64,000 nt of DNA. It comes from Bacteroidota bacterium (GTDB lineage Bacteria; Bacteroidota; Bacteroidia; Chitinophagales; Saprospiraceae). The stretch's first letter is position 1. Every line of letters begins with the position of its first letter. Positions 50,791-59,134 of the stretch are shown here, in pieces. The stretch covers positions 1-64,000 of the forward strand of contig PZPC01000002.1 in assembly GCA_003045895.1 (NCBI GenBank), in the 5' to 3' direction. A program made the translations under genes and the position numbers. A model generated the notes under the pieces. It was given only the letters and a program-made list of their open reading frames with translations, did not search any database and had not been told where the DNA came from.

Positions 50791-52767
50791 TCAATTCCCC
50801 TCCTGCACCTTCCGGTCAATTTCCGGATCAATTTCGCGTGCTTTCTGGAAAGCCTGATTGGCCTGGTCGGGCTGGTTGCTGTTGTAGTAGGCGGTGCCCA
50901 GGTCGAACCAGGCGCGGGCATTTTGGGGTTGCAGCTGGGTGTTTTTGGCAAACAGCTCCACGGCGCGTGGCGCGTTGCCGGCGATGCCGTTGGCGACGCC
51001 GAGCAGGCGAATGGTCTCCGTGTCGTTGGGCAGCGCCTGGTAGGCTTGCTCCAGGTAGCGGATAGCCGTGGGGATGTCACCGCGTTGCTCGCCGTAGTAG
51101 CGGCCGGCGTCGCGGTAGGTAATCATGAGGTTGTCGAAAGCCTGGTCGTAGCCGGGGTCGATCTGGCGGGCCTGCTGGTAAGCCTGGATCGCTTCGTCGT
51201 AGCGTCGGAGGTAATTCAGGATATTCCCTTTGATAAAATAGGCCTGCTTGTAGGTGGGGTGAATGCGGATGGCGGCTTCGATGTGGCCGAGCGCCTCCTG
51301 CAGGAGCGGTTGCTGAGTGGCTTGTTGTGCCGGGGGCAAGCCAGCCCAGCGGACGGACAATTCCCCCGCCATGGCATTGCGCAACTTGGCACTGTTGGGC
51401 GAAGTGTGGATGTCGGTGGTGAAGAGGGTGTAATTGTCTTTCCAGGCCGGGTTGCGCAAGATCGTCAGGGCGGCAAAGCCCAACCCCAGGCCCAGGAGCA
51501 AGCCCGTGCGGTATTTGAGCCCGGACAAGTACGTAGCCATCAGCCAACTGACCAGCAGGGCAAAACCAACCGATGGCATGAACACAAACCGCTCCGACAT
51601 GTTGGTACCCACCGGAAAAACGATATTGGATACAATAGACAGCGACAAGAGGTAAAACAAAATGGCAAAGCTGCCAACAGACTTGGTCTTCAGCCCCCAC
51701 ACGGCGTATACCACCAGCCCCAGGTAGAGGAAAAGGCTGAGCAACACCCGCCAGTCAGCAAAAGTAAGGATGCCAATCTGGCGCGGATAGTAGTCGTGCG
51801 TGAGCGGCATCGGAGCCACCAACAGCTGGGCGTAGCGCCCCAGGGTGTAGGTGATGGTGGCCGCCTTTTCGCCCGCCGAAAAGGGTACCCACTGGTTGTT
51901 TTCAACCTTTAGGAAGGGGTTATTCATGAGCTCCCCACTGGGTTCACCAAAGTCCAGGCCCAGGATGCTACTCCTGATAACCATAAACAGAATCGCCGCC
52001 GCCACCAGTGGCACTACCCGTTGCGCAATTTTCGGGATACTTTCGTTGGTAAAAAAATAGAAAGCCAGCGGTGCAATAGCCAGGAAAGTGATGGCATTTT
52101 CTTTGGCCAGCAGCGCCAAAAAGAAGCACAGGCCGGCCAGGATGTAGCACAGTTTATCCTTGCGAAGCAATAACCAGACGGCAGCCAGGCTCCCGAGCAA
52201 GGTCATGATCTCGTCGCGCCCTTTGATATTGGCTACCGCTTCGGTATGCAAAGGATGAACGGCGAAGAGAAACGCCGTGAACAAGGGAATCCAGTACACA
52301 GCGCTGGGAGGCAGCTTTTTGTCCCACCCGGCGCGCGCCTGAAAAAGTGCCAGCAGCAGGCCGTACAGCACCAGCACCGTGAACCCGTACCAGAGTGTAT
52401 TGAACACGTGCATGACGTGCGGGTTGTTGCCAAAGAGCTGGTATTCCAGCGCAAACTGGGCGGGAGTCAGCGGACGGTAGCGCCCACCAGACACGAGTTT
52501 GGCCTTGCCTTCCACTTTGAAAAAACCGTAGAACGTATCGTATTTAAACAGCCCCGGCCAGCCGCTCACCCCCTCGGTGGTAAACATATTGTCGGTGATG
52601 ACAATGGCATCGTCCTGCGCATAGTCGTGCTGAAAAGTATTGGCGTACAGCAACACGCTCAGCAGGAACAAGCCCAGGCCCAGGTAGCGGGTCTGCGTCA
52701 GCCAGGCCCAGGAACTGGGTACGGTGGGCGGCGTTTTTTTTACGATTTTATTCTTCGGTGCGGCCAT
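50791..52767 (-). CDS. TMTC-like membrane protein with C-terminal TPRs
   Basis: 658 residues: a basic cytoplasmic N-terminus (MAAPKNKIVKK), about ten transmembrane segments with YDAQDDAIVI-like acidic loop residues in the first periplasmic loop (AQDDAIVITDN), RYRPLTPAQFALEYQLFG, HPLHTEAVANIKGRDE, and then about five TPR units (from residue ~450). This is the architecture of TMTC/PMT-like O-mannosyltransferases (GT-C). Enzyme activity is not proven. A 42-codon upstream extension overlaps the DUF885 gene and is proline/arginine-rich, so ATG 52767 is preferred. Confidence 0.85.
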   Translation of the reverse strand: MAAPKNKIVKKTPPTVPSSWAWLTQTRYLGLGLFLLSVLLYANTFQHDYAQDDAIVITDNMFTTEGVSGWPGLFKYDTFYGFFKVEGKAKLVSGGRYRPLTPAQFALEYQLFGNNPHVMHVFNTLWYGFTVLVLYGLLLALFQARAGWDKKLPPSAVYWIPLFTAFLFAVHPLHTEAVANIKGRDEIMTLLGSLAAVWLLLRKDKLCYILAGLCFFLALLAKENAITFLAIAPLAFYFFTNESIPKIAQRVVPLVAAAILFMVIRSSILGLDFGEPSGELMNNPFLKVENNQWVPFSAGEKAATITYTLGRYAQLLVAPMPLTHDYYPRQIGILTFADWRVLLSLFLYLGLVVYAVWGLKTKSVGSFAILFYLLSLSIVSNIVFPVGTNMSERFVFMPSVGFALLVSWLMATYLSGLKYRTGLLLGLGLGFAALTILRNPAWKDNYTLFTTDIHTSPNSAKLRNAMAGELSVRWAGLPPAQQATQQPLLQEALGHIEAAIRIHPTYKQAYFIKGNILNYLRRYDEAIQAYQQARQIDPGYDQAFDNLMITYRDAGRYYGEQRGDIPTAIRYLEQAYQALPNDTETIRLLGVANGIAGNAPRAVELFAKNTQLQPQNARAWFDLGTAYYNSNQPDQANQAFQKAREIDPEIDRKVQEGN

Positions 52768-52874
52768 GGGTTGTTGTCTGGTTTGCCACGGCGGCCGATC
52801 TGTCGAGCCGGGTCGGCCGCCGTGGTCAATATTAGCAGAATCCGTCTTGCTGGTAATCAATTGGTGTATTTCCC

Positions 52875-54662
52875 CTAAAAGCTGGCGATCCAACCATCGA
52901 TCTTAGTCTCCAGGATAGCCAGCGGTACGCAACCCGTCTCCAATACCTGGTTGTGAAACTGGCGGATATCGAATTTATCGCCCAGCGCTTGCTCAGCTTT
53001 GGCGCGGAGTTCGCGGATCTTGAGTTGCCCAATTTTATACGAAAGTGCCTGCCCGGGGTTGGCCATGTAGCGCTCGATTTCGGCGGTGATGCCGGCTTCG
53101 CTTTCGGCCTCGTGGTCGAGAGAATACTGGATGGCCTGCTCGCGGGTCCAGCCCTTCGAATGCAGGCCGGTATCCACCACCAGGCGCACGGCGCGGTGCA
53201 TTTCGGCACCCAGCATACCAAAGTATTGGTACGGATCGGTGTACAAGCCGAGCTCCTTACCCAGCGATTCGCAGTACAGAGCCCAGCCTTCGCCGTAGCC
53301 GCTGTACCAGAGGGTTTTTCGGAAGGCAGGCAGTACGGTGCTCTCCTGCGTCAGGGAAATCTGGTAGTGGTGGCCGGGGATCGCTTCGTGCAAAAACAGC
53401 GATTCGTCGGAATAGACATTGTACGTCTTAGCATCGGGGATAGGGGTGTAGAAAATACCGGGGCGGGTACCGTCCAGTGAGCCCGGGCTGTACTCAGCGC
53501 TGGCCGAATTTTCGCGGAAAGCCTCGGTGCGGCGCACCTCAAAAGCCGTCTTGGGCTTCAGGTCGAAAAGGCGCTCCAGCTGGGGCTTCATCCGTTCGTG
53601 GATGGCGTTGAAGTTGGCGATCACCTGCTCGGGCTGGGTGTAGGGCATGAGTTCCTTCTTGTTGCGCACGTAGTCGAAGAACGATTTCAGGTCGCCGGTG
53701 TAGCCTACTTCTGCTTTTACCTTCTCCATTTCTGCCGTGATTCGCGCCACTTCTGCAAGGCCCAGTTGGTGGATCTCGTCGGCGGTCATATTGGTGGTGG
53801 TATAGAGTTTGATCTGGTGCTGGTAGTAAGCTTCTCCGTTGGGGATGGCGGTGATGCCACTCGATGGCCGCCCCGCCGCCAGGTACTCGTTGCCCATGAA
53901 TTGGTACAAGCGGTTGTAGGCAGGAATCACTTTATCGGCGAGCATCGTGCGGTAGGCAGCCGTCAGGGTATCGCGCTCAGCCGCGGTGAAGGATTCGGGA
54001 AAATGCTGTACGGGGCTGTAAAACAGGTGTTGGTCCAGGTCGGTAACCGTCAGGGCTTCCAACTGGGGGAGTACCTTCACGATGAGCGATTTGGGCAACA
54101 CGTAGCCCAACTCAATGCCTTCGCGCATCTTGCTGGCGGCGCTGTCCATCCACACGATGTACTGGTCGAGGCGTTTGAGCCAATTGTTGTAATCCGTTAC
54201 CGTTTTAAAGGGCTGGGCGCTTTCGCCACTGGCAAACTGGCCCATCACGAGGTTCACCGACCACATCTGATCGATTGGAAAAAGATCTTCCCGAAACTTG
54301 AGGCGGTCGAGGTTGATGTCGCATTCCCACTTGAGCAAGGCTTTGCTCACCCGTTCGGTTGCCGTCAGGTCTTCGTCTTTGAAGGTGGCGAGTTTTTCCA
54401 GGTAACTGGTGTAATAATTTTGCAGTTCCTGGCGGTATGCTGCGGAGAGGGTATTGGGAAACTGGTCGTTGTAGCGGGCATCGCCGGCGTAGGTGGCGCT
54501 CATGGGGTTTAGCTGGAGTCCGGCCTCGTAGTAATCGTCGAGTACCTGGTTGAAGGCCATACTGGTGGTGGGTTCGGCGGTGGTGGATTCGCTGGCTGGC
54601 TCTTTTTTACAGGTGGTAAAAAAAAGGATCAGGCAGGCAAGAAGAAGAATTCTGGAAGACAT
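52875..54662 (-). CDS. DUF885 family metallopeptidase-like lipoprotein
   Basis: 595 residues. The signal peptide ends in FTTC, a lipobox. The DUF885 core is marked by FLHEAIPGHHYQ (HExxxGH zinc-binding motif) and YGEGWALYCESLG, with SGITAIPNGEAYY earlier and a conserved C-terminal IGQLKIRELRAKAEQ. Related proteins are dipeptidase-like; the substrate is unknown. Followed closely by the TMTC-like gene on the same strand. Confidence 0.9.
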   Translation of the reverse strand: MSSRILLLACLILFFTTCKKEPASESTTAEPTTSMAFNQVLDDYYEAGLQLNPMSATYAGDARYNDQFPNTLSAAYRQELQNYYTSYLEKLATFKDEDLTATERVSKALLKWECDINLDRLKFREDLFPIDQMWSVNLVMGQFASGESAQPFKTVTDYNNWLKRLDQYIVWMDSAASKMREGIELGYVLPKSLIVKVLPQLEALTVTDLDQHLFYSPVQHFPESFTAAERDTLTAAYRTMLADKVIPAYNRLYQFMGNEYLAAGRPSSGITAIPNGEAYYQHQIKLYTTTNMTADEIHQLGLAEVARITAEMEKVKAEVGYTGDLKSFFDYVRNKKELMPYTQPEQVIANFNAIHERMKPQLERLFDLKPKTAFEVRRTEAFRENSASAEYSPGSLDGTRPGIFYTPIPDAKTYNVYSDESLFLHEAIPGHHYQISLTQESTVLPAFRKTLWYSGYGEGWALYCESLGKELGLYTDPYQYFGMLGAEMHRAVRLVVDTGLHSKGWTREQAIQYSLDHEAESEAGITAEIERYMANPGQALSYKIGQLKIRELRAKAEQALGDKFDIRQFHNQVLETGCVPLAILETKIDGWIASF

Positions 54663-54724
54663 CGGGTAGAGATTGGTTACGACAAAATGGTTTTGCCGTA
54701 CAAATATACAATACCCGTTGCTTT

Positions 54725-54789
54725 CCGTCGCTTCATCGCTGCGTCGCGATGGGTTTTAAACCCATCGCGGCGCAGCGATGAAGCGACGG
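54725..54789. repeat. Long hairpin repeat between the SDR and DUF885 genes
   Basis: Two 32-base arms (54725-54756 and 54758-54789) are inverted copies with one G-T mismatch and a one-base centre. It lies between the SDR stop and the DUF885 start, both on the minus strand, with no T tract on either side; more an REP-like or structured repeat than an ordinary terminator. Confidence 0.85.
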
Positions 54790-54795
54790 AGACGA

Positions 54796-55503
54796 TTAAT
54801 TTCCCGGAGGGGTCGTGGGGCGCACCTCCACCTTACTGGGCAGGGTACGGGGGTTCATTTTCAGCAGATCCAGCACCAATTCGCCGATGTCTTCGGGTTG
54901 AATTTTCCAGGCGTCCTTTTCGGAAGGCGTGTGGTCATTGAAATGAGTCGCTACCGAACCGGGCATGATAGTCGTGACTTTGATGCCGTACTGGCGCAGG
55001 TCGAGCATAATGGCCTGGGAAAAGCCGACCAGTCCGAACTTACTGGCGTTGTAGGCCGAACCCTGCTTGAAGAAATTGGTGCCCGCCAGGCTGGCGATGG
55101 TGATGATGTAGCCCTGGCTGTCTTTTAGCGCGGGAATACTGGCTTTGACGGTATGAAAAACGCCCGTGAGGTTGATATCAATGGTGGCTTGCCAATCTTC
55201 GGCGGTCAGGTCCTCGATGGAGGCAAACTTGCCGACGCCGGCGTTGGCGATCACGACGTCGAGGCGGCCCCACTTGTCGAGGACCTGCTGGATCGCTTGC
55301 TGCTCGGAAGCCAGGTTGCGGACATCGGAGGTGATGGCCAGTACTTCGCCCGTACCCGCTTTGGCTAGTTCCGCGGCGGCAGTTTTCAGGGCTTGGGCAT
55401 CCCGTCCGGTAATGGCTACGTTCATCCCTTCGGCGACCATGGCCTGGGCGATGCCCAGTCCGATACCTTTGGATCCGCCGGTGATGTATGCTGTCTTTGT
55501 CAT
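54796..55503 (-). CDS. Short-chain dehydrogenase/reductase
   Basis: 235 residues, classical SDR. Cofactor motif TGGSKGIG at 8-15, NAG at 87-89, and the catalytic tetrad N111, S138, Y151, K155 (YNASK). The Arg in TGRDA after the second strand suggests NADP(H). Substrate unknown; no pathway neighbour. The C-terminus runs into PTTPPGN 6 bp from the hairpin repeat. Confidence 0.93.
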   Translation of the reverse strand: MTKTAYITGGSKGIGLGIAQAMVAEGMNVAITGRDAQALKTAAAELAKAGTGEVLAITSDVRNLASEQQAIQQVLDKWGRLDVVIANAGVGKFASIEDLTAEDWQATIDINLTGVFHTVKASIPALKDSQGYIITIASLAGTNFFKQGSAYNASKFGLVGFSQAIMLDLRQYGIKVTTIMPGSVATHFNDHTPSEKDAWKIQPEDIGELVLDLLKMNPRTLPSKVEVRPTTPPGN

Positions 55504-55603
55504 GTGTTGAATATTTTAGCGCTACCAGGTCAGCAGCGCTGCGTTCAGTGCTTAAACAACAAAATGCGGCTACGGTTTGCCCTTACGGGAATAAGGCGGT
55601 CAT

Positions 55604-56311
55604 TTACAACAGATCATCGCGCCGGTAGCGGGGTGGATCCAGTACGAGGGCCCCATCGGTGGGTCGCGGGTAATTCAGGCGGTAATAAAACCCAGCGATG
55701 ACCCCGTAGGCAAACCCGGCGATGTGGGCCCACCAGGCGACGCCCGCCGTTGCTACCGGCACGGCCTGGAGGTCAGCGTTGCCGAGGGTAACCTGCTGAA
55801 TAATCCAAAACAAGAGAAAGACAAAAGCCGGAATGCGGATGATAAAGAAAATAAACAGCATCTTGATTTTCGAGGAAGGAAACAGGATGAGGTAGCCCCC
55901 CATCACCGCGGCGATGGCACCGCTGGCACCTACCGTAGGGATCTCGCTGCCCAGGTTGAAATAAATGTGCCCGGCGTGGGCCGCCAGGCCACCGATGAAG
56001 TAGAAGAGCAAAAAGCGAAAGCTGCCAATGGTGGCTTCGATATTGTCGGCGAAGATCCAGAGGAAGACCATATTCCCAATGAGGTGCAGCCAGCTGCCGT
56101 GCAGGAACATACTGGTGAAGAGGGTCAGAAAATGCCCCCCCTGCATCACCTCGGCGGGAACGGCGCCATAGGTCATCACAAAGGTTTCAAAAGCGGGTAC
56201 GGATAACGTACTTTGGTACAAAAAGACCAGGGTATTGAGGACGATGAATGCGTAGCTGAAAAACGGATAATATCCGCCTTTTACCTGGTCATCGCCAATG
56301 GGAAAAAGCAT
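55604..56311 (-). CDS. Rhomboid family intramembrane serine protease
   Basis: 235 residues with about six transmembrane helices. The oxyanion Asn80 is in HLIGNMVFLW, the catalytic Ser130 in GASGAIA, and His196 in WWAHIAGF. It cleaves membrane proteins within the bilayer. A short basic cytosolic tail (RYRRDD) closes the protein. Not in an obvious operon. Confidence 0.93.
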   Translation of the reverse strand: MLFPIGDDQVKGGYYPFFSYAFIVLNTLVFLYQSTLSVPAFETFVMTYGAVPAEVMQGGHFLTLFTSMFLHGSWLHLIGNMVFLWIFADNIEATIGSFRFLLFYFIGGLAAHAGHIYFNLGSEIPTVGASGAIAAVMGGYLILFPSSKIKMLFIFFIIRIPAFVFLLFWIIQQVTLGNADLQAVPVATAGVAWWAHIAGFAYGVIAGFYYRLNYPRPTDGALVLDPPRYRRDDLL

Positions 56312-56335
56312 AAGGAAGCTGTTTTACAAGGTGGT

Positions 56336-56731
56336 TTAGATAGCCGTCACCACCAACCGCAAACGGTAGGCGGCCGGATCAATTTTGGTTCCCTCGGGAT
56401 AAGGTAACAGGGATTCTGCCTCCAAAATATACCCATCAGCCACCAGGGTCTTCGCCTTTTCTGGCATCCCGGAGCGGATGATGAGTTCTACGGGTTGGTC
56501 ATTGACCAACAGTTGCATCCGGGCCTGGCCTTCCCACACGCAGTTCGTATTTACGGGGCACCGCGAATCTTCGGACAATGCTGTCCATTTAATTTGCAGG
56601 TTGGCGCCTTTGTTCAACACCTCTTGCCCGATGGCCAGCTCAAAGGACTCACCAATGACAAAGGTGTCGGGATCTTCGCAGGCGTTGACCCACAGCAGGG
56701 TGAAAGACAACAACAGCAGTATGGATTTCAT
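56336..56731 (-). CDS. Small lipoprotein, function unknown
   Basis: 131 residues from the ATG at 56731, which gives a lipoprotein signal peptide (LLWVNAC). A conserved-looking core with DSRCPVNTNCVWEGQARM (two cysteines, possible disulphide) is found in many small Bacteroidota lipoproteins. A 22-codon upstream extension breaks the signal peptide and is less likely. Role unknown. Confidence 0.75.
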   Translation of the reverse strand: MKSILLLLSFTLLWVNACEDPDTFVIGESFELAIGQEVLNKGANLQIKWTALSEDSRCPVNTNCVWEGQARMQLLVNDQPVELIIRSGMPEKAKTLVADGYILEAESLLPYPEGTKIDPAAYRLRLVVTAI

Positions 56732-56892
56732 AATAATTGGTTTTAAAGGATCGACGAATAGAGGTAACTCTATAAAGATAAACAAGTTTTTTTTCAAAAG
56801 CTATCCCCCTCCGACAAACCCGCAAATTGGTCGCCTGGGTAATAGAAAGTACACTTTCAGCAGTTATTGCTTTTTAAATGCCCAATTCGCCC

Positions 56893-56900
56893 TAAATTTG
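56893..56900 (+). promoter_or_regulatory. Candidate -7 promoter box for the TPR lipoprotein gene
   Basis: TAAATTTG is an exact TAnnTTTG match ending 4 bases before the ATG at 56905, with a TTG at 56867-56869 about 23 bases upstream as a possible -33 element. The transcript may therefore be leaderless. Confidence 0.45.
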
Positions 56901-56904
56901 CGGC

Positions 56905-57927
56905 ATGAAAATACAAAAATACCACTTCTTCTTTGGTTGGCTGGCCCTGGTTATCGGTCTGAGCAACGCCTGCAGCAACAACCAACCCCAGGAAGCCAGC
57001 ACCGCCCTGGCGCCAAGCGGCAACCAGGAAATTGACCAGGTGACCCAACGCCTCCAGGCTACCCCCAACGACGCGAGCCTCTACGCCCTGCGGGCCGAGT
57101 TGTTTTACGAAAAAAACAGCTATGACCAGGCGATCCTGGACATGACCGCCGCCATGACCCTGGACTCCCTCAACCTGGACTACCACCACCTGCTCTCCGA
57201 TATTTACCTGGACTACTTCCGGTCGCGGCTCGCGCTAAAGACCATGGAGCGCGCCGTGGCCATCGACCCAACCCACCTCCCTTCGCTGCTCAAGCTCAGT
57301 GAGATTCAGCTCTTCCTCAAGAAAAACGAAGATGCCCTGAAGACCCTGGACAAGGTGCTGCGCCAGGATCCGCAAAATGCCCTCGCCTTCTTCTTTATGG
57401 GTAAAAATTTTGAAGAAATGGGCGACCGCAACCGCGCCATCAATGCCTACCAGAAAGCATCGGAAAACGATCCGGAAATGCTGGACGCCTGGATCAAGCT
57501 GGGGCAATTGCACGCCTCAATCAACAGCCAACTCGCCGAAGCCTACTTCGACAATGCCATCGAAGTAGACAGCATGAGTACCGTGGCCCTCAACGCCAAG
57601 GCCGAATACCGCTGGAGCCAGGACGATCCGCAGGAAGCACTGGCGTTATACAAAACCGCCATCCGCAAGGACCGCATGGACGAAAAAAGCTACTACAACG
57701 CCGGCCTCGTCTATCTGGAACTTGATTCCCTGGACAAAGCCTATGAGCACTTCAACATTGCCATTGAAAATGCACCGCTCTACGTAGCGGCCTACTACTA
57801 CCGCGGCTACGCCGCCGAGCTGTTGGGCAAAACCGCCCAGGCCAAAGCCGACTACGAGCACGCCCTGCGGCTGGCGCCCGAATACCAGAAAGCGCTGGAA
57901 GGCGCTGCCCGTTTGCGCGGTAAATAA
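56905..57927 (+). CDS. TPR repeat lipoprotein
   Basis: 340 residues with a lipobox (LSNAC), then about eight TPR units covering residues ~45-335 (for example SYDQAILDMTAAMTLDSLN, NALAFFFMGKNFEEMGD, VAAYYYRGYAAELLGKTAQA). Such proteins act as scaffolds, often in gliding, T9SS or BAM-type complexes, but nothing here identifies the partner. It precedes the AlkB-type gene by 40 bp. Confidence 0.88.
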   Translation: MKIQKYHFFFGWLALVIGLSNACSNNQPQEASTALAPSGNQEIDQVTQRLQATPNDASLYALRAELFYEKNSYDQAILDMTAAMTLDSLNLDYHHLLSDIYLDYFRSRLALKTMERAVAIDPTHLPSLLKLSEIQLFLKKNEDALKTLDKVLRQDPQNALAFFFMGKNFEEMGDRNRAINAYQKASENDPEMLDAWIKLGQLHASINSQLAEAYFDNAIEVDSMSTVALNAKAEYRWSQDDPQEALALYKTAIRKDRMDEKSYYNAGLVYLELDSLDKAYEHFNIAIENAPLYVAAYYYRGYAAELLGKTAQAKADYEHALRLAPEYQKALEGAARLRGK

Positions 57928-57967
57928 GAGTTTTGTATCTTGGTAGGACCTAATCACCTACCTGCTT

Positions 57968-59017
57968 ATGAAAAGTTTCAAATACCTCACGGCCTACATT
58001 ATTCCCGCCCTGGCGGTGTGGGGCCTGCTCCAAGGGGGCTGGGCCAGTTTTGCCACGGTCGGCTTCGCCTTTGGCATCGTTCCCGTGCTGGAAATGCTGC
58101 TCCCGCAGTCGACCAAAAACCTGCCTGCCGACCAGCAGCAAGATTTATTGGGCGAGCGTATTTTCGACTGGTTACTTTACCTCAATGTGCCCATCGTTTA
58201 CAGCATTGTGGGGCTGTACATCTACCAGCTCAATACGCAGGTGTACACCACCGGCGAGTGGGTAGGGCAGTTGCTGGCCGTGGGCATTGTATTGGGTAGT
58301 TGTGGGATTAACGTGGGCCACGAGTTGGGGCACCGCACGCGCCCCTTCGAGCGCTTCCTGTCCAAGGCGCTGTTGTTACCTTGTCTTTACCAACATTTTT
58401 TCATCGAACACAACCGCGGGCACCACAAGAACGTGGCCACGCCCCTCGATCCTGCTACCGCTCGCCGCGGCGAAATACTCTATACCTTTTGGTTCCGTTC
58501 CCTGTGGGGTTCTTACCGCAGTGCCTGGCGCATCGAACGCGACACCCTGCGCCAGCAAGGGCTACCCTGGCTGAGTTTCCACAACGAGATGATCCGCTTC
58601 AGCATGCAGCAGGCCATCTACATCGGCCTGGTGTTTTTGCTTACGCCCGACTGGCAATCAGCGCTGGCCGTGCTGCTGGCAGGCCTCGTGGGAGTGCTCC
58701 TGCTGGAATCCATTAATTACGTGGAACACTACGGCCTGCAACGCCAGCTTTTGCCCAATGGCCGCTACGAGCGCGTGATGCCGCACCATTCCTGGAACGC
58801 CAACTACCAACTGGGGCGCATTATGCTCTACGAGCTTACCCGCCACTCGGATCACCATTATCTGGCCAATAAAAAATATCAGGTGCTGGAACACCACGAA
58901 GCAGCCCCCGTGTTGCCCCTGGGTTATCCGGGCTGTATCCTGTTGGCGATGGTGCCACCGCTGTGGTTTTATGTGATGGATCGGGAGCTGGCGAAGGTGT
59001 CGGGGGTAAATGGGTAA
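57968..59017 (+). CDS. alkB: Alkane 1-monooxygenase (AlkB-type di-iron hydroxylase)
   Basis: 349 residues, integral membrane. The His boxes are H118-E-L-G-H122, E147-H-N-R-G-H-H153 and R292-H-S-D-H-H297, and the NYVEHYGL motif (250-257) is characteristic of AlkB rather than fatty acid desaturases. It would hydroxylate medium-chain alkanes or related hydrocarbons using a rubredoxin; no rubredoxin or rubredoxin reductase gene is visible nearby. Follows the TPR lipoprotein gene by 40 bp. Confidence 0.92.
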   Translation: MKSFKYLTAYIIPALAVWGLLQGGWASFATVGFAFGIVPVLEMLLPQSTKNLPADQQQDLLGERIFDWLLYLNVPIVYSIVGLYIYQLNTQVYTTGEWVGQLLAVGIVLGSCGINVGHELGHRTRPFERFLSKALLLPCLYQHFFIEHNRGHHKNVATPLDPATARRGEILYTFWFRSLWGSYRSAWRIERDTLRQQGLPWLSFHNEMIRFSMQQAIYIGLVFLLTPDWQSALAVLLAGLVGVLLLESINYVEHYGLQRQLLPNGRYERVMPHHSWNANYQLGRIMLYELTRHSDHHYLANKKYQVLEHHEAAPVLPLGYPGCILLAMVPPLWFYVMDRELAKVSGVNG

Positions 59018-59134
59018 AAACAGAATTCCAGTATTTTTCACCGCTACCAGAATTGTAGGAGGTGCTGCACAAAGGAACGGTATAGCTTTACAGCAAAGCA
59101 ATAATGCTGTGAATACCGGCTTAAACCCTCCCAA

